A stretch of 64,000 bases of DNA from an uncultured Desulfobacter sp. (GCF_963677125.1 NZ_OY781882.1:2178501-2242500), one strand, 5' to 3'. Positions 26,591 to 35,853 are shown, counted from the stretch's first letter. Program-made: numbers and translations. The notes: a model not told the origin generated them from the letters alone.

Positions 26591-27415
26591 GTGTCCGATA
26601 CGCTAATCCAGATCCGGGACGCCGGCTTCTCCCACACCGGCACCCAGGTATTCGCCCAGGTTGACCTCACGGTATCAAAGGGCGAATCCATCTGCCTTTT
26701 AGGACCAAACGGCTGCGGTAAAACCACGCTGCTGGACTGTCTTCTCGGCATCAACACCTTGGACAGCGGCAGTATTATAATTGACAAAAAGCCCATCACA
26801 CAAATGTCTGCAACCCAGACCGCCAGGTATCTGGCCTATGTGCCCCAACGTCACAGCCGCTCTTTTTCCTTTACGGTTATGGATATTCTGCTCATGGGAC
26901 GCACCCCTTACACCGCCCTTTTTTCCTCTCCATCAGCCCAGGACCGCAAAAAGGCGGAAGCATTGCTGGACAGTCTGGGCCTGATACACCTCAAGGACAG
27001 AAATTATACCCGGCTGTCCGGTGGGGAGACCCAACTGGTCATGATCCTGCGGGCTTTGATCCAGGAAACCCCGGTCATCGTCATGGACGAGCCCACAGCC
27101 CACCTCGATTTTAAAAATGAGCTGCTGGTCCTTGAAACCATTGTCCGGATGATGCGCGAAAAAGGGCTTACCCTGATCATGGCCACCCACTTTCCCAACC
27201 ATGCCTTTTTCCTTGAAAATGCGGGGCTTCCCGTGCAGGTCTGTTTCATGCACCAGGGTCGGATCCGAGCGGCAGGCCCACCGTCCCTGGCATTGACCAG
27301 TGAGAACATCAGCCGGGTTTTCGGGGTTAAGACCGCGGTGGTCTCCAAACAGATCCAGGACAACGGCTGGATTAAACAGATTATTCCCATTAAAACAATG
27401 GACAACATCCCATGA
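26591..27415 (+). CDS. ABC transporter ATP-binding protein (FecE/BtuD type)
   Basis: Cytosolic ATPase of the importer. Walker A is LGPNGCGKTTLLDCLL, the Q-loop is YVPQRHSRSFSF, the ABC signature LSGGETQLVMILRAL, and Walker B IVMDEPTAHLDF followed by the switch histidine in MATHFPNHAF. I place the start at GTG 26591, four bases after the permease stop, giving 274 residues; longer forms would run back into the permease gene. It ends with a four-base overlap with the binding-protein gene, so all three are co-translated. Confidence 0.9.
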   Translation: MSDTLIQIRDAGFSHTGTQVFAQVDLTVSKGESICLLGPNGCGKTTLLDCLLGINTLDSGSIIIDKKPITQMSATQTARYLAYVPQRHSRSFSFTVMDILLMGRTPYTALFSSPSAQDRKKAEALLDSLGLIHLKDRNYTRLSGGETQLVMILRALIQETPVIVMDEPTAHLDFKNELLVLETIVRMMREKGLTLIMATHFPNHAFFLENAGLPVQVCFMHQGRIRAAGPPSLALTSENISRVFGVKTAVVSKQIQDNGWIKQIIPIKTMDNIP

Positions 27416-28479
27416 AAAAAACATCTGCACTTTTTTTAATCATCCTTGGCCTGGCCTGCTCCGGCACGGCATCAGCCAAACCGATTTTAACGGAGACAGA
27501 CGGTCAGGGCCATGTTCTGGCCCTGGACCAGCACCCAGAACGAATCGCCTGCCTCTATGCATTCACAGGACATGTCACCGCCATGCTGGGCCGGGGCAGT
27601 GACATGGTGGCCATTGTAAAGGGGCTGAAAAAAGACAAGCTGCTGGAAAAAATAGTGCCACATCTATCATCTCTTCCCGTACCGTCTGCCGGGGGTATCA
27701 TACACATTGAGTCTCTGATCAAAACCCAGCCTGATATTGTTTTTTTAAAGCCTGAAACCGCAGGCATTGACCAGGAAGTTGAAAAACTCAAGCAATTCGG
27801 CATGCCCTATTTTTCAGCCGCCTATTCAGACATGGAAAGCCAGATGCGCGTGATTGAAACCATGGGGCGAATCCTTAACAGAGAAAAAAAAGCCTTGGAC
27901 TATACCTGCTACTACAGGCAGGCCATTGCCCGGGTAAAAGAAAAAACCGACAGGATCGCAGATGCGGATAAACTGTCGGTATACCATGCCATTAATGAAC
28001 CTTTCAGGACCGACGGTCCAGGAACCCTTGAAGCGGACTGGACTGGGGCCTGCAACATTCTCAATGTATCGGTGGGCAAGGGTCTTATTGAAAAAAATAG
28101 AAACAAACGATTTGCCGGCATGGAGCAAATCCTCATGTGGGACCCTGCAATGATCATTGCCAACGAGGCCCAAACCGCCCAAAAAATTCTATCCGATCCC
28201 CAATGGGCCCCCATCAAGGCTGTAAAAACGGGCCGGGTCTTCACCATCCCTGTAGGTATTTCAAGGTGGGGCCATCCGGGGGGACTTGAAACCCCTCTGG
28301 CGATTTTGTGGACCGCAAAAACCGCTTACCCTGACCTGTTTACCGATCTTGACCTGAAGACCGAAGTCCGGCAGTTTTACCAGCGTTTTTTTAACCTTCG
28401 TTTAGACGACCCGACCATTGAGCGTATTCTCTCAGGAGAGGGCATGCGGACGACTCATAGTAGCAACGAAGGACGTTAA
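27412..28479 (+). CDS. Periplasmic metal-chelate/corrinoid-type binding protein
   Basis: Substrate-binding component of the FecCD-type importer, 355 residues. A signal peptide (LACSGTASA) precedes the class III binding-protein fold: PERIACLYAFTGHVTAMLG, GIIHIESLIKTQPDIVFLK, a linker helix, MWDPAMIIANEA, and KTGRVFTIPVGISRWGHPGGLETPLAILW near the C-terminus. That last pattern (RWGHPGxxETPLxxLW) occurs in a subgroup of anaerobe binding proteins annotated as iron(III), but the ligand is not proven. ATG at 27412 overlaps the ATPase stop. Confidence 0.87.
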   Translation: MKKTSALFLIILGLACSGTASAKPILTETDGQGHVLALDQHPERIACLYAFTGHVTAMLGRGSDMVAIVKGLKKDKLLEKIVPHLSSLPVPSAGGIIHIESLIKTQPDIVFLKPETAGIDQEVEKLKQFGMPYFSAAYSDMESQMRVIETMGRILNREKKALDYTCYYRQAIARVKEKTDRIADADKLSVYHAINEPFRTDGPGTLEADWTGACNILNVSVGKGLIEKNRNKRFAGMEQILMWDPAMIIANEAQTAQKILSDPQWAPIKAVKTGRVFTIPVGISRWGHPGGLETPLAILWTAKTAYPDLFTDLDLKTEVRQFYQRFFNLRLDDPTIERILSGEGMRTTHSSNEGR

Positions 28480-28520
28480 CAAAAAAACGTGTCAGCCCAC
28501 CCCATGAAAGGAACCGTAAT

Positions 28521-29069
28521 TTGCCATCCGCAATCACCCATGCCGTAGTCGGTATTTCGTCCGGCTTAGCGGTTTCTAAAGGAAGCGCCCCAAAACGCTT
28601 TTGGGTTCTGTCGATGATTTGCGCAATGCTGCCTGACCTTGATGTGCTGACATTTAAGTTCGGCATTGCCTACGGAAGCTTTTGGGGGCACAGAGGATTT
28701 TTTCATTCAATCTTCTTTTCAGTTCTGCTCGGCGGTATCATCGCAACACTCTTTTTCAGAAAAGAAGGCATTCTTTCTAAAAGCCGGCTGTTTTATTTTC
28801 TATATTTCAGCGTTGTCGCTTCGACCCACGGCATACTCGACGCCTTTACAAACGGCGGCCTTGGCATTGCCCTTTTATCCCCCTTTGACACTGCACGCTA
28901 TTTTTTCTGGGCCACACCGATTTATGTTTCGCCCCTTAGCGTCAAGGCATTTATGAGCGGCAAAGGTATTGCCATCTTAAAAAATGAAATCCTATGGGTT
29001 TGGTTGCCTTCGATTTTTATGGTTATTGTTGGAAAGTTAAATTACGCACATAGTGCATACAAAAAATAA
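28521..29069 (+). CDS. YdjM-like membrane metal-dependent hydrolase
   Basis: A 182-residue integral membrane protein of the YdjM/DUF457 family, predicted metal-dependent hydrolase. Start TTG at 28521, nine bases after GGAAC. Conserved metal-site pattern: PSAITHAVVG at the N-terminus, MLPDLDVL, GHRGFFHSIFFSVLLG, and ASTHGILDAFTNGG, with about four helices. Substrate is unknown. It follows the importer by 41 bp on the same strand, but I see no functional tie. The gap after it (29070-29253) holds no gene. Confidence 0.8.
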   Translation: MPSAITHAVVGISSGLAVSKGSAPKRFWVLSMICAMLPDLDVLTFKFGIAYGSFWGHRGFFHSIFFSVLLGGIIATLFFRKEGILSKSRLFYFLYFSVVASTHGILDAFTNGGLGIALLSPFDTARYFFWATPIYVSPLSVKAFMSGKGIAILKNEILWVWLPSIFMVIVGKLNYAHSAYKK

Positions 29070-29253
29070 AGAGCTGTCCGAACACCCGTCTGAAAGCATT
29101 GAAGGGAAAAATCCTGTCGGCAAAATCAGCTCCCGAATTGATGCGGTCAACTGAACAATAGAATGGTCGTGCTGTTCACTTTTGTGGTACACCCTGACAA
29201 GAGATAACCGCAAAGGGAGTCCATTGAACACGGCTTTAATATATTATGATTAT

Positions 29254-29553
29254 TCAAAGATCCTGTATCTTTTCGACCGGAAAAAGACGGTGTCCCTCAA
29301 AGACAGTCAATATCACTAATTTATCTGAAAATACTTGATAAACGATACGGTAATTTCCCTCGACCAACTCACGGATATCGTTTCGTGAAAATTCAGGCAC
29401 TTCACGATACGCAAGCGGTGCATCAAGCGCTTTGCGTGCACGGTTTCTCAAAATTTCAGTCCATCGCTTTGCCGCCGCAGGATTGTCCATAGCAAAATGC
29501 CGCTTAATTGATAACAAATCCTGCTTGGCTGTCTCAGTCCAAAAAAGCTTCAC
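29254..29553 (-). CDS. ParE/RelE-family toxin
   Basis: A 99-residue toxin of the ParE/RelE superfamily. The signature is FWTETAKQDLLSIKRHFA at the N-terminus, AYREVPEFSRNDIRELVEGNYRIVYQV in the middle (cut here into motif RxxxxGxYRIVY) and a C-terminal VFEGHRLFP. ParE members poison gyrase and RelE members cut mRNA; sequence alone does not settle which, though the SIKRHF and EGNYRIVY pattern is nearer ParE. The antitoxin start overlaps in the usual four-base way (29550-29553). Confidence 0.88.
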   Translation of the reverse strand: MKLFWTETAKQDLLSIKRHFAMDNPAAAKRWTEILRNRARKALDAPLAYREVPEFSRNDIRELVEGNYRIVYQVFSDKLVILTVFEGHRLFPVEKIQDL

Positions 29554-29813
29554 AATATATTGTCCAAGTCTTCATCCGGCAATATTCGTCCATGTTCAAA
29601 ATCATTCAACCCTCTATTCACAGCATCTACAAAACCGGCCTGTTCGGTCAACAGATCAAAATCTGATGGAGATACAAGAACGGCTGCAGCCTTGCCATTT
29701 TGAGTAATAACAAGGGGGCGATGTGACGTTTGAACGTTATGGAGAATCTTTGATGCTTTATTTTTAAAGTCTGACAGCGAAATAATATCTTGGGATATGC
29801 TTAACCGTTTCAT
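29550..29813 (-). CDS. Phd/YefM-family antitoxin
   Basis: An 87-residue antitoxin and likely autorepressor. The N-terminal DNA-binding part reads SLSDFKNKASKILHNVQTSHRPLVITQNGKAAAVLVSP (motif HRPLVITQNGKAAAV), followed by a C-terminal acidic segment (DLDNIL) that would cover the toxin. First gene of the pair, ATG at 29813 with AAGGAG upstream. Confidence 0.9.
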   Translation of the reverse strand: MKRLSISQDIISLSDFKNKASKILHNVQTSHRPLVITQNGKAAAVLVSPSDFDLLTEQAGFVDAVNRGLNDFEHGRILPDEDLDNIL

Positions 29814-30025
29814 GACTCCTTCCGTAATAATGTTATTTTTATATTGAATATGGGTCGGAATTCAGACTTAATCAACTTCTATATTCCGCTTTAACCTTCA
29901 GTTTAATAAAATAAGAAGCCCGTAATATGCACTTTAAAAAGACGATAGCGAATTAAACAGTTATATTTATAACGAATTAAAGTTCAATATTGACATAAAA
30001 ACAATGTTATGGTTCTTATAACTTT

Positions 30026-31159
30026 ATGCCAAACAACTTAAAATTTATTGGTGAGAATATCCGTTCTTTCCGGCAATCGCGTAACTGGACCCTGGCACAA
30101 CTTGCGTTAAAAATCGGAATTCAGGAAGGACCACTGGGCCGCATTGAGCGGGGCGGTAACCTGCCTTCGGCCACGGTTATCTATAATCTGGCCCAGGCAC
30201 TGGATATCCCTACCGACGCCCTGTTTGCCCCGGACCTATCCCAAGCCAGGGCCGCAGCCACTAAAACAGACACCGCCCATGTAACCATTGAACCGGATGC
30301 ATCAGTCCCCCAAAAACCGTTGTTATTAGCGTGCAGGAAACTGATGTCCGCTTTTCATACCCTTGAAGACATTCTCGGTGTTCAAAAATACGCCCAGATC
30401 CCTTTATCAATTCCATTTGAACCGGACTACGCGGGCATGGAACAGCTTGCAGGCCGGATCAGAACTGCCATGGGCACGGGCGACGCCGTGGTATTTGATT
30501 ATCTTGAACTCTTTGAAAATTTCGGTTTACGAATTCTTTTGTTTCCCTTCATGAAACCTGCAGAAAATTTGGACGGACTCTCTTTTTTTGAACCTGTTTA
30601 CCAGAACGCTTTTTTTTTCATCAACGCCCGGAAAAATCCGGAAAAACAACTTTTCTGTCTTGCCACGGAATTGGGCAAAATCCTGATCTTCAATCAAATG
30701 AAAATTCGAAAAGACACACTTTTTCCAAATACAGGCACGACATCCGAACCCCGGCCCATCAATCCCGAACGTGCCGCCAAACATTTCGCCGCCACCTTTC
30801 TCATGCCTGAAAATGCCATACAAGCCACCGTGAGCCAAATCGGTATTACCCCTGACACCTGGACCTGGGATCTTCTCCTGCGCATCAAACACAGGTTCGG
30901 TATCTCCACGGAAGCTTTTGCCTACCGCCTTAAAGAGCTGAAACTGATCACTGAAGACTCAGCCGACACCTACATACAGAAAATAAAAACCCACTACACA
31001 CAAACCGATTTCGGCGAACCTGATGCTTCCCGCCGGATACTGAACGCTAATGGACGTTTTTTCGACCTTTTGCTGACCGCAGGCCAAGATGGCACCGCCG
31101 GACAAGAAATAGAACAAATTTATGCCATGGTCGAGGAGCTGAAACTTGTGAAAATTTAA
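30026..31159 (+). CDS. XRE regulator fused to an inactive ImmA/IrrE peptidase domain
   Basis: A 377-residue protein. Residues 5-65 are an XRE-type helix-turn-helix (IRSFRQSRNWTLAQLALKIG, then LGRIERGGNLPSA). Residues about 130-300 match the M78 ImmA/IrrE domain, including AAKHFAATFLMPE. The HExxH zinc motif expected in this family (usually AHELGH) reads ATELGK here (Thr214, Lys218), so both zinc histidines are lost and protease activity is unlikely. ImmA-like proteins cleave repressors; here a binding or sensing role is more likely. It ends 52 bp before cas3 on the same strand, with little room for another promoter, so it may lead or control the cas operon. TTGACA at 29990 could be its -35. 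Confidence 0.8.
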   Translation: MPNNLKFIGENIRSFRQSRNWTLAQLALKIGIQEGPLGRIERGGNLPSATVIYNLAQALDIPTDALFAPDLSQARAAATKTDTAHVTIEPDASVPQKPLLLACRKLMSAFHTLEDILGVQKYAQIPLSIPFEPDYAGMEQLAGRIRTAMGTGDAVVFDYLELFENFGLRILLFPFMKPAENLDGLSFFEPVYQNAFFFINARKNPEKQLFCLATELGKILIFNQMKIRKDTLFPNTGTTSEPRPINPERAAKHFAATFLMPENAIQATVSQIGITPDTWTWDLLLRIKHRFGISTEAFAYRLKELKLITEDSADTYIQKIKTHYTQTDFGEPDASRRILNANGRFFDLLLTAGQDGTAGQEIEQIYAMVEELKLVKI

Positions 31160-31211
31160 TCCAGTTAAATTAAAACCTTTTATCTCAAAAAGGGACTCCG
31201 TGGAGACGAGA

Positions 31212-33404
31212 ATGAAATATTACGCCCACAGTTTGCAAGAAAAGCCTAAACAAGAATGGCAACTGTTGGAAACTCATTTGATGAACGTTGCCAATATGGC
31301 GGGTTGTTTTGCCGATAGCTTCCAAGCTAAAAAATGGGGGCAGTGCGCTGGATTGTTACATGATTCCGGCAAAGCAACCTCAGCGTTCCAACGCAGACTG
31401 GAAGGCAGCCCGGAACGAGTAGACCACTCAACCTTTGGCGCTATCCTGGCTAAAGAAACAGGAGGGAATCTTGGTCTACTTTTATCCTATGCAATCGCCG
31501 GACACCATGGAGGCATCCCGGATGGAGGGGAACAGGAAACCCATCTGCATTTCCGATTAAAACACAAAAAACCACAAGAGACGGAGAATCTTGATGTGTT
31601 AAACCCTTGTCTCGACCGAACGTTGAATTTCCCTTTTAAAATATCAAGGGAAACCGGTGGTTTTTCTCTTTCTTTTTTCACTCGAATGATCTTTTCATGC
31701 CTTGTTGATGCAGATTTTTTGGATACAGAAAAATTCTGCTCCCCTGAAGTTGCCAGAGAAAGGGTCGATTCCCAGGAAAGGAAAGACTTACTTGAACTCC
31801 AACGAAATATGACCGTTTACATGGATGACATTCTTGCAGGAGCGCAACCAACTTATGTAAACGAACTTCGGAAAACCATACTTGAGCAATGCAAAGAAAA
31901 AGCCAAATTACAGCCTCAGTTTTTTTCTCTTACAGTGCCTACAGGTGGCGGAAAAACGCTGTCCTCCATGAATTTTGCTTTAGATCATGCAGCGGAGCAT
32001 GGAATGAACAGGATCATTTATGCGATCCCTTTCACCTCAATCATTGAACAAAATGCGGGAGTTTTTCAAAACATTTTTGGACAAGACTCGGTTCTTGAAC
32101 ATCATTGCAATTACAAGGAATCGGAAGAACCGGAGGAAGCCGTATATAATAGGCGACGCGGTTTGGCTACAGAAAATTGGGACAGCCCGATCATTGTTAC
32201 CACCAATGTCCAATTTTTCGAGTCTTTCTTTAGTAACAAGTCATCTCGTTGCCGTAAATTGCATAATATTGCCCGCAGTGTCATTGTATTAGACGAAGCC
32301 CAGGCAGTCCCTACAGATTATCTTGAGCCTTGCCTTGCCGCTCTTCGGGAATTGGTCGATCACTACGGGTGTACCATTGTTCTATGCACTGCTACCCAGC
32401 CGGCTTTTGATGACACAAGCAGTTTGCGTACGGCCTTGCCAAAACTTACAGAGATAATAGATAACCCGGATCAAATTTTTTCAAAATTAAAACGCACCAA
32501 AGTTACCTTTATCGGGAAAAAAACGGATGAGGAAGTTGCAAAGCTCATAAATTATGAAAGCCAGGCGTTGTGCATCGCGGCGACCAAAGCTCAAGCCCGT
32601 GCAATATTCAATCTTTTGAGTAAAGATGCTGCTGGCATTTTTCATTTATCAACGAATATGTACCCGCAGCACCGAAAACAGGTACTTAAAACAATAAAGG
32701 AACGCCTGAAAGAAAATAAAAAATGCGTCGTGGTTTCGACCTCTCTTGTGGAGGCAGGGGTTGACCTGGATTTTCCAGTGGTTTTTCGCGCCATTGCTGG
32801 TTTGGATTCCATTGCCCAGGCAGCCGGGCGTTGTAATCGTGAGGGAAAGATGCAAGGTCTTGGCCAAGTTTTTGTTTTTGAGCCGGAAAAAACGCCTCGT
32901 ATGCCCTGGCTTAATCGCTGTATTTCAAAAACCGCAGAAGCCATGCGCAGTATGCCGGACTGTGACCCCATGAATATCATGGTCATGCGTCGCTACTTTG
33001 AATTGCTTTATGACATAGAAGACTTAGATAAAAAACAGATCATGCGCCGATTGAATCCTAAAAGACTTGATAAGGATCTGCTGTTTCCTTTCAAGGAAGT
33101 TGCACAAGCTTTCAAATTCATTGAGGAAGATACGGTCGGTGTTGTGATACCCAGGGAATCAGAGGCGCACAAACTGGTGGAGCAACTCAGGCACATTGAA
33201 TTCCCAGGCACTTTGCTTAGAAAGCTGCAACCATATCTTGTTGCTGTCCGGACCAGAGAATATACCCAACTGTATACAGGAGGAGCAATAGAATTAATTC
33301 ATGGCGAGATTCCAATATTACAAAATGAGGCGGCTTATAGCGACGATGTGGGTTTAGTTGTGGAAAAAGGCGAGACCTGGAATGCAGATGATCTTATTAT
33401 TTAA
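31212..33404 (+). CDS. cas3: CRISPR-associated nuclease-helicase Cas3 (type I-C)
   Basis: Effector that unwinds and degrades target DNA recruited by Cascade. N-terminal HD nuclease: ETHLMNVANMAG, GLLHDSGKATSAFQ, DHSTFGAIL. Superfamily 2 helicase: Walker A VPTGGGKTLSSMNFAL, motif II VLDEAQAVP, motif III CTATQPAF, and the C-terminal STSLVEAGVDLDFPVVFRAIAGLDS (motif V) with AAGRCNREG (motif VI). I use ATG at 31212, seven bases after GGAG; a GTG at 31200 adds four residues. About 730 residues, HD and helicase fused as in type I-C. First cas gene, 17 bp before cas5. Confidence 0.96.
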   Translation: MKYYAHSLQEKPKQEWQLLETHLMNVANMAGCFADSFQAKKWGQCAGLLHDSGKATSAFQRRLEGSPERVDHSTFGAILAKETGGNLGLLLSYAIAGHHGGIPDGGEQETHLHFRLKHKKPQETENLDVLNPCLDRTLNFPFKISRETGGFSLSFFTRMIFSCLVDADFLDTEKFCSPEVARERVDSQERKDLLELQRNMTVYMDDILAGAQPTYVNELRKTILEQCKEKAKLQPQFFSLTVPTGGGKTLSSMNFALDHAAEHGMNRIIYAIPFTSIIEQNAGVFQNIFGQDSVLEHHCNYKESEEPEEAVYNRRRGLATENWDSPIIVTTNVQFFESFFSNKSSRCRKLHNIARSVIVLDEAQAVPTDYLEPCLAALRELVDHYGCTIVLCTATQPAFDDTSSLRTALPKLTEIIDNPDQIFSKLKRTKVTFIGKKTDEEVAKLINYESQALCIAATKAQARAIFNLLSKDAAGIFHLSTNMYPQHRKQVLKTIKERLKENKKCVVVSTSLVEAGVDLDFPVVFRAIAGLDSIAQAAGRCNREGKMQGLGQVFVFEPEKTPRMPWLNRCISKTAEAMRSMPDCDPMNIMVMRRYFELLYDIEDLDKKQIMRRLNPKRLDKDLLFPFKEVAQAFKFIEEDTVGVVIPRESEAHKLVEQLRHIEFPGTLLRKLQPYLVAVRTREYTQLYTGGAIELIHGEIPILQNEAAYSDDVGLVVEKGETWNADDLII

Positions 33405-33421
33405 ATTACCGAGGAGGAGTT

Positions 33422-34087
33422 ATGGCATTTGGAATCAAGTTGAAAGTCTGGGGTGACTATGCCTGTTTCACCCGCCCGGAGATGAAAGTGGAACGTGTTT
33501 CTTATGATGTTATGACACCGTCTGCAGCTCGAGGTATTCTTGAAGCGATTCATTGGAAACCCGCCATTCGCTGGGTTATTGACAAAATACACGTCTTGCA
33601 TCCCATCAAATTTGACAATGTTCGTCGTAATGAAGTGGCATCTAAAATTCCCAAGCCTAACCCTGCAACGGTTATGAGTAAGGGGAAACGCCTTTATTAT
33701 CTTGTCGATGACGGCAAAAACAGACAGCAACGGGCAACCACACTGCTTAGAAATGTTGCATATATCATCGAGGCTCATTTTGAAATGACAGATAAAGCCG
33801 GTACTGATGATAATGAAGGCAAGCACCTGAGTATCTTTAACAGACGGGCGCAGAATGGACAGTTTTTTCATCAGCCTTGTCTGGGTTGCAGAGAGTTCCC
33901 AGCCTCTTTCAAACTGATAAAGAAAGAGATCCCGGCCTCATACTACAAAGGGCATACTAAGGACTTAGGATATATGCTGCTCGATATCGACTTCAATAAT
34001 AAACGGACACCTTTATTTTTTAAAGCTGTTATGGAAAACGGAATCATATGTCCGCCGAATCCTTTGTCTTCGGAGGTGAAATCATGA
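33422..34087 (+). CDS. cas5c: Cas5c (Cas5d), pre-crRNA endonuclease of type I-C
   Basis: In type I-C this subunit replaces Cas6: it cuts the repeat RNA and stays on the crRNA handle. It opens MAFGIKLKVWGDYACFTRPE and has EAIHWKPAIRWVIDKI near residue 41-56 and the NEGKH pair at about 134-135, matching the Lys-His of the Bacillus halodurans Cas5d site. At the position of that enzyme's active-site tyrosine this protein has His44. AGGAGG lies just before the ATG. The stop overlaps cas8c by four bases. 221 residues, normal length. Confidence 0.95.
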   Translation: MAFGIKLKVWGDYACFTRPEMKVERVSYDVMTPSAARGILEAIHWKPAIRWVIDKIHVLHPIKFDNVRRNEVASKIPKPNPATVMSKGKRLYYLVDDGKNRQQRATTLLRNVAYIIEAHFEMTDKAGTDDNEGKHLSIFNRRAQNGQFFHQPCLGCREFPASFKLIKKEIPASYYKGHTKDLGYMLLDIDFNNKRTPLFFKAVMENGIICPPNPLSSEVKS

Positions 34088-35850
34088 TTCTCCAAGCCTT
34101 GAACAGCTACTATGAAAGAGTGGCTGCGGACGCCGAATCTGATATGCCCCCGTTTGGAACCAGCATTGAAAAGGTCTCTTTCTCCCTGATTATCGATGAT
34201 TCCGGAGCGCTCAAAGGTGTGGATGATTTAAGGGAACAAAGTGGAAAAAAGCGGCTCCCCAGAAAGATTCCTGTTCCCGCTGCAGTTACCAGAACATCCG
34301 GGGTAAAAGCCAATTTTTTATGGGATAAAGCAGCTTATGTGTTTGGTGCTGATGCTGATGGCCCTACCGATGATAATAAATCACGGTTTGAATCTTTCCA
34401 GGCCTTATTCCAGGAAGTATGTCAAGGCATTGAAGATAACGCCGTCAACTCAGTATTGGCCTTTCTCCAACAATGGGACAGAATGAAAGCTGAATCTGTG
34501 CTTGCAAAATATCATCCTTGGGATGATCTATGTAACGCCAATTTTGTGTTCCGACTGGATGGTGTTCCCGGCTACATTCATGAACGAAATCTTATCCGCG
34601 AAGCTTGGCTTAAACATATTCAGCAGTCTAACAATGCCCCCCATATCCAATGCATGGTCAATGGTGAAAAAAATGTTCCTCAGGCAAGAGTCCATACCCC
34701 AATAAAGGGTGTTAGAGGCGGACAGACATCTGGGGGATATATTGTTTCGTATAATGCAACGGCTTTTGTTTCTTATGGACAAGACAAAGCCGCTGTAAGT
34801 GAAATGTCTGCTTTTGCTTATACCACAGCGTTAAATGCCTTATTGTCATCCAATAGCCGCCAGCATATCGTTATCGGAGATATGACTCTGGTTTTTTGGG
34901 CAGAAAAACCCAGCCCGGCCGAAGACATTTTTGCCGACCTTTTTGATCCGCCTGAAATCGAGCCAAACGCTTCGAAAGAAAGTCATGACGACCAGGAAAC
35001 AGCCAAAAAAATACATGGGCTTTTACATGCGGTCAAAGGCGGCCGCAGGGTAACCGATATAATACCCGACCTGGATGATTCGGTTCGCTTTTATATTTTA
35101 GGGTTATCACCTAATGCTGCCCGACTCTCCATTCGCTTTTGGGAAGTGGACAGTTTCGGCAATCTACTGAAACGAATAAGCCGGTACTTTGATCAGCTTT
35201 CCATTACAAGACAGTTTAACAATGAACCGGAATATCCGCCTCTTTGGCGCTTGCTTTGCCAGACGGCTGCCTTGGGGAAAAGTGAGAATGTCTCGCCGGT
35301 ATTGGCAGGTAGTATGGCACGTGCAATCTTAACAGATTCGCGCTTTCCGCAAAACCTGCTACCTCTTGTTCTCCAACGTATCCGCAGTGAACACAATATA
35401 ACTTATTTTCGTGCGGCCTTGCTTAAAGCGTATCTTATCCGCAACTCAACCGCGACAAATTTAAAGGAGGTTTCCATGACGCTGGACGTAGAGAGAACCG
35501 ATGGACCGTATCTGCTGGGCCGTCTTTTCTCAGTTCTGGAAAAAGCACAGGAAGAGGCTATCCCCGGTGCCAATGCAACCATGAAAGACCGCTATCTTTC
35601 ATCTGCATCTGCAACACCGGGGCTTGTTTTCCATATGATCTTAAAGAACTCAACCAATCATATTGCCAAACTTAGAAAAGATCCTGAAAAAACCGGAAAG
35701 GCAACGTATTTTGAAAAACTGATCCAAGAAATTGTGGATAAATTTGATGCGTTTCCGTCAACACTTCCTGCCGAGGCGCAAGGCCTTTTTATGATTGGGT
35801 ACTACCATCAGCGCAAAAACTTTTTCACAAAAAAAATCGAGGAGAATTAA
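34084..35850 (+). CDS. cas8c: Cascade large subunit Cas8c (Csd1)
   Basis: Type I-C large subunit, responsible for PAM recognition and target opening. 588 residues from ATG 34084, which overlaps the cas5c stop as ATGA. It begins MILQALNSYYERVAAD, typical of Csd1, and has the Csd1 segments CLVCG-free middle, PARIHTPIKGVRG-like (QARVHTPIKGVRGGQTSGGYIVSYN, split as QARVHTPIKGVRG) and YILGLSPNAARLSIRFW. The C-terminal part doubles as a separately translated Cas11c. Confidence 0.95.
   Translation: MILQALNSYYERVAADAESDMPPFGTSIEKVSFSLIIDDSGALKGVDDLREQSGKKRLPRKIPVPAAVTRTSGVKANFLWDKAAYVFGADADGPTDDNKSRFESFQALFQEVCQGIEDNAVNSVLAFLQQWDRMKAESVLAKYHPWDDLCNANFVFRLDGVPGYIHERNLIREAWLKHIQQSNNAPHIQCMVNGEKNVPQARVHTPIKGVRGGQTSGGYIVSYNATAFVSYGQDKAAVSEMSAFAYTTALNALLSSNSRQHIVIGDMTLVFWAEKPSPAEDIFADLFDPPEIEPNASKESHDDQETAKKIHGLLHAVKGGRRVTDIIPDLDDSVRFYILGLSPNAARLSIRFWEVDSFGNLLKRISRYFDQLSITRQFNNEPEYPPLWRLLCQTAALGKSENVSPVLAGSMARAILTDSRFPQNLLPLVLQRIRSEHNITYFRAALLKAYLIRNSTATNLKEVSMTLDVERTDGPYLLGRLFSVLEKAQEEAIPGANATMKDRYLSSASATPGLVFHMILKNSTNHIAKLRKDPEKTGKATYFEKLIQEIVDKFDAFPSTLPAEAQGLFMIGYYHQRKNFFTKKIEEN
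35476..35850 (+). CDS. cas11c: Cas11c small subunit, internal start within cas8c
   Basis: In-frame ATG at 35476 inside cas8c, preceded five bases upstream by AAAGGAGG (35463-35470), the strongest ribosome site in the whole operon, in the middle of a coding region. The product, 124 residues from MTLDVERTDGPYLLGRLFSV, corresponds to the Cas8c C-terminal helical domain. In characterised type I-C systems (for example Desulfovibrio) the small subunit Cas11 is made by just such internal initiation, and is needed for full Cascade assembly. The site and position are directly seen; translation is inferred from that precedent. Confidence 0.88.
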   Translation: MTLDVERTDGPYLLGRLFSVLEKAQEEAIPGANATMKDRYLSSASATPGLVFHMILKNSTNHIAKLRKDPEKTGKATYFEKLIQEIVDKFDAFPSTLPAEAQGLFMIGYYHQRKNFFTKKIEEN

Positions 35851-35853
35851 ACA

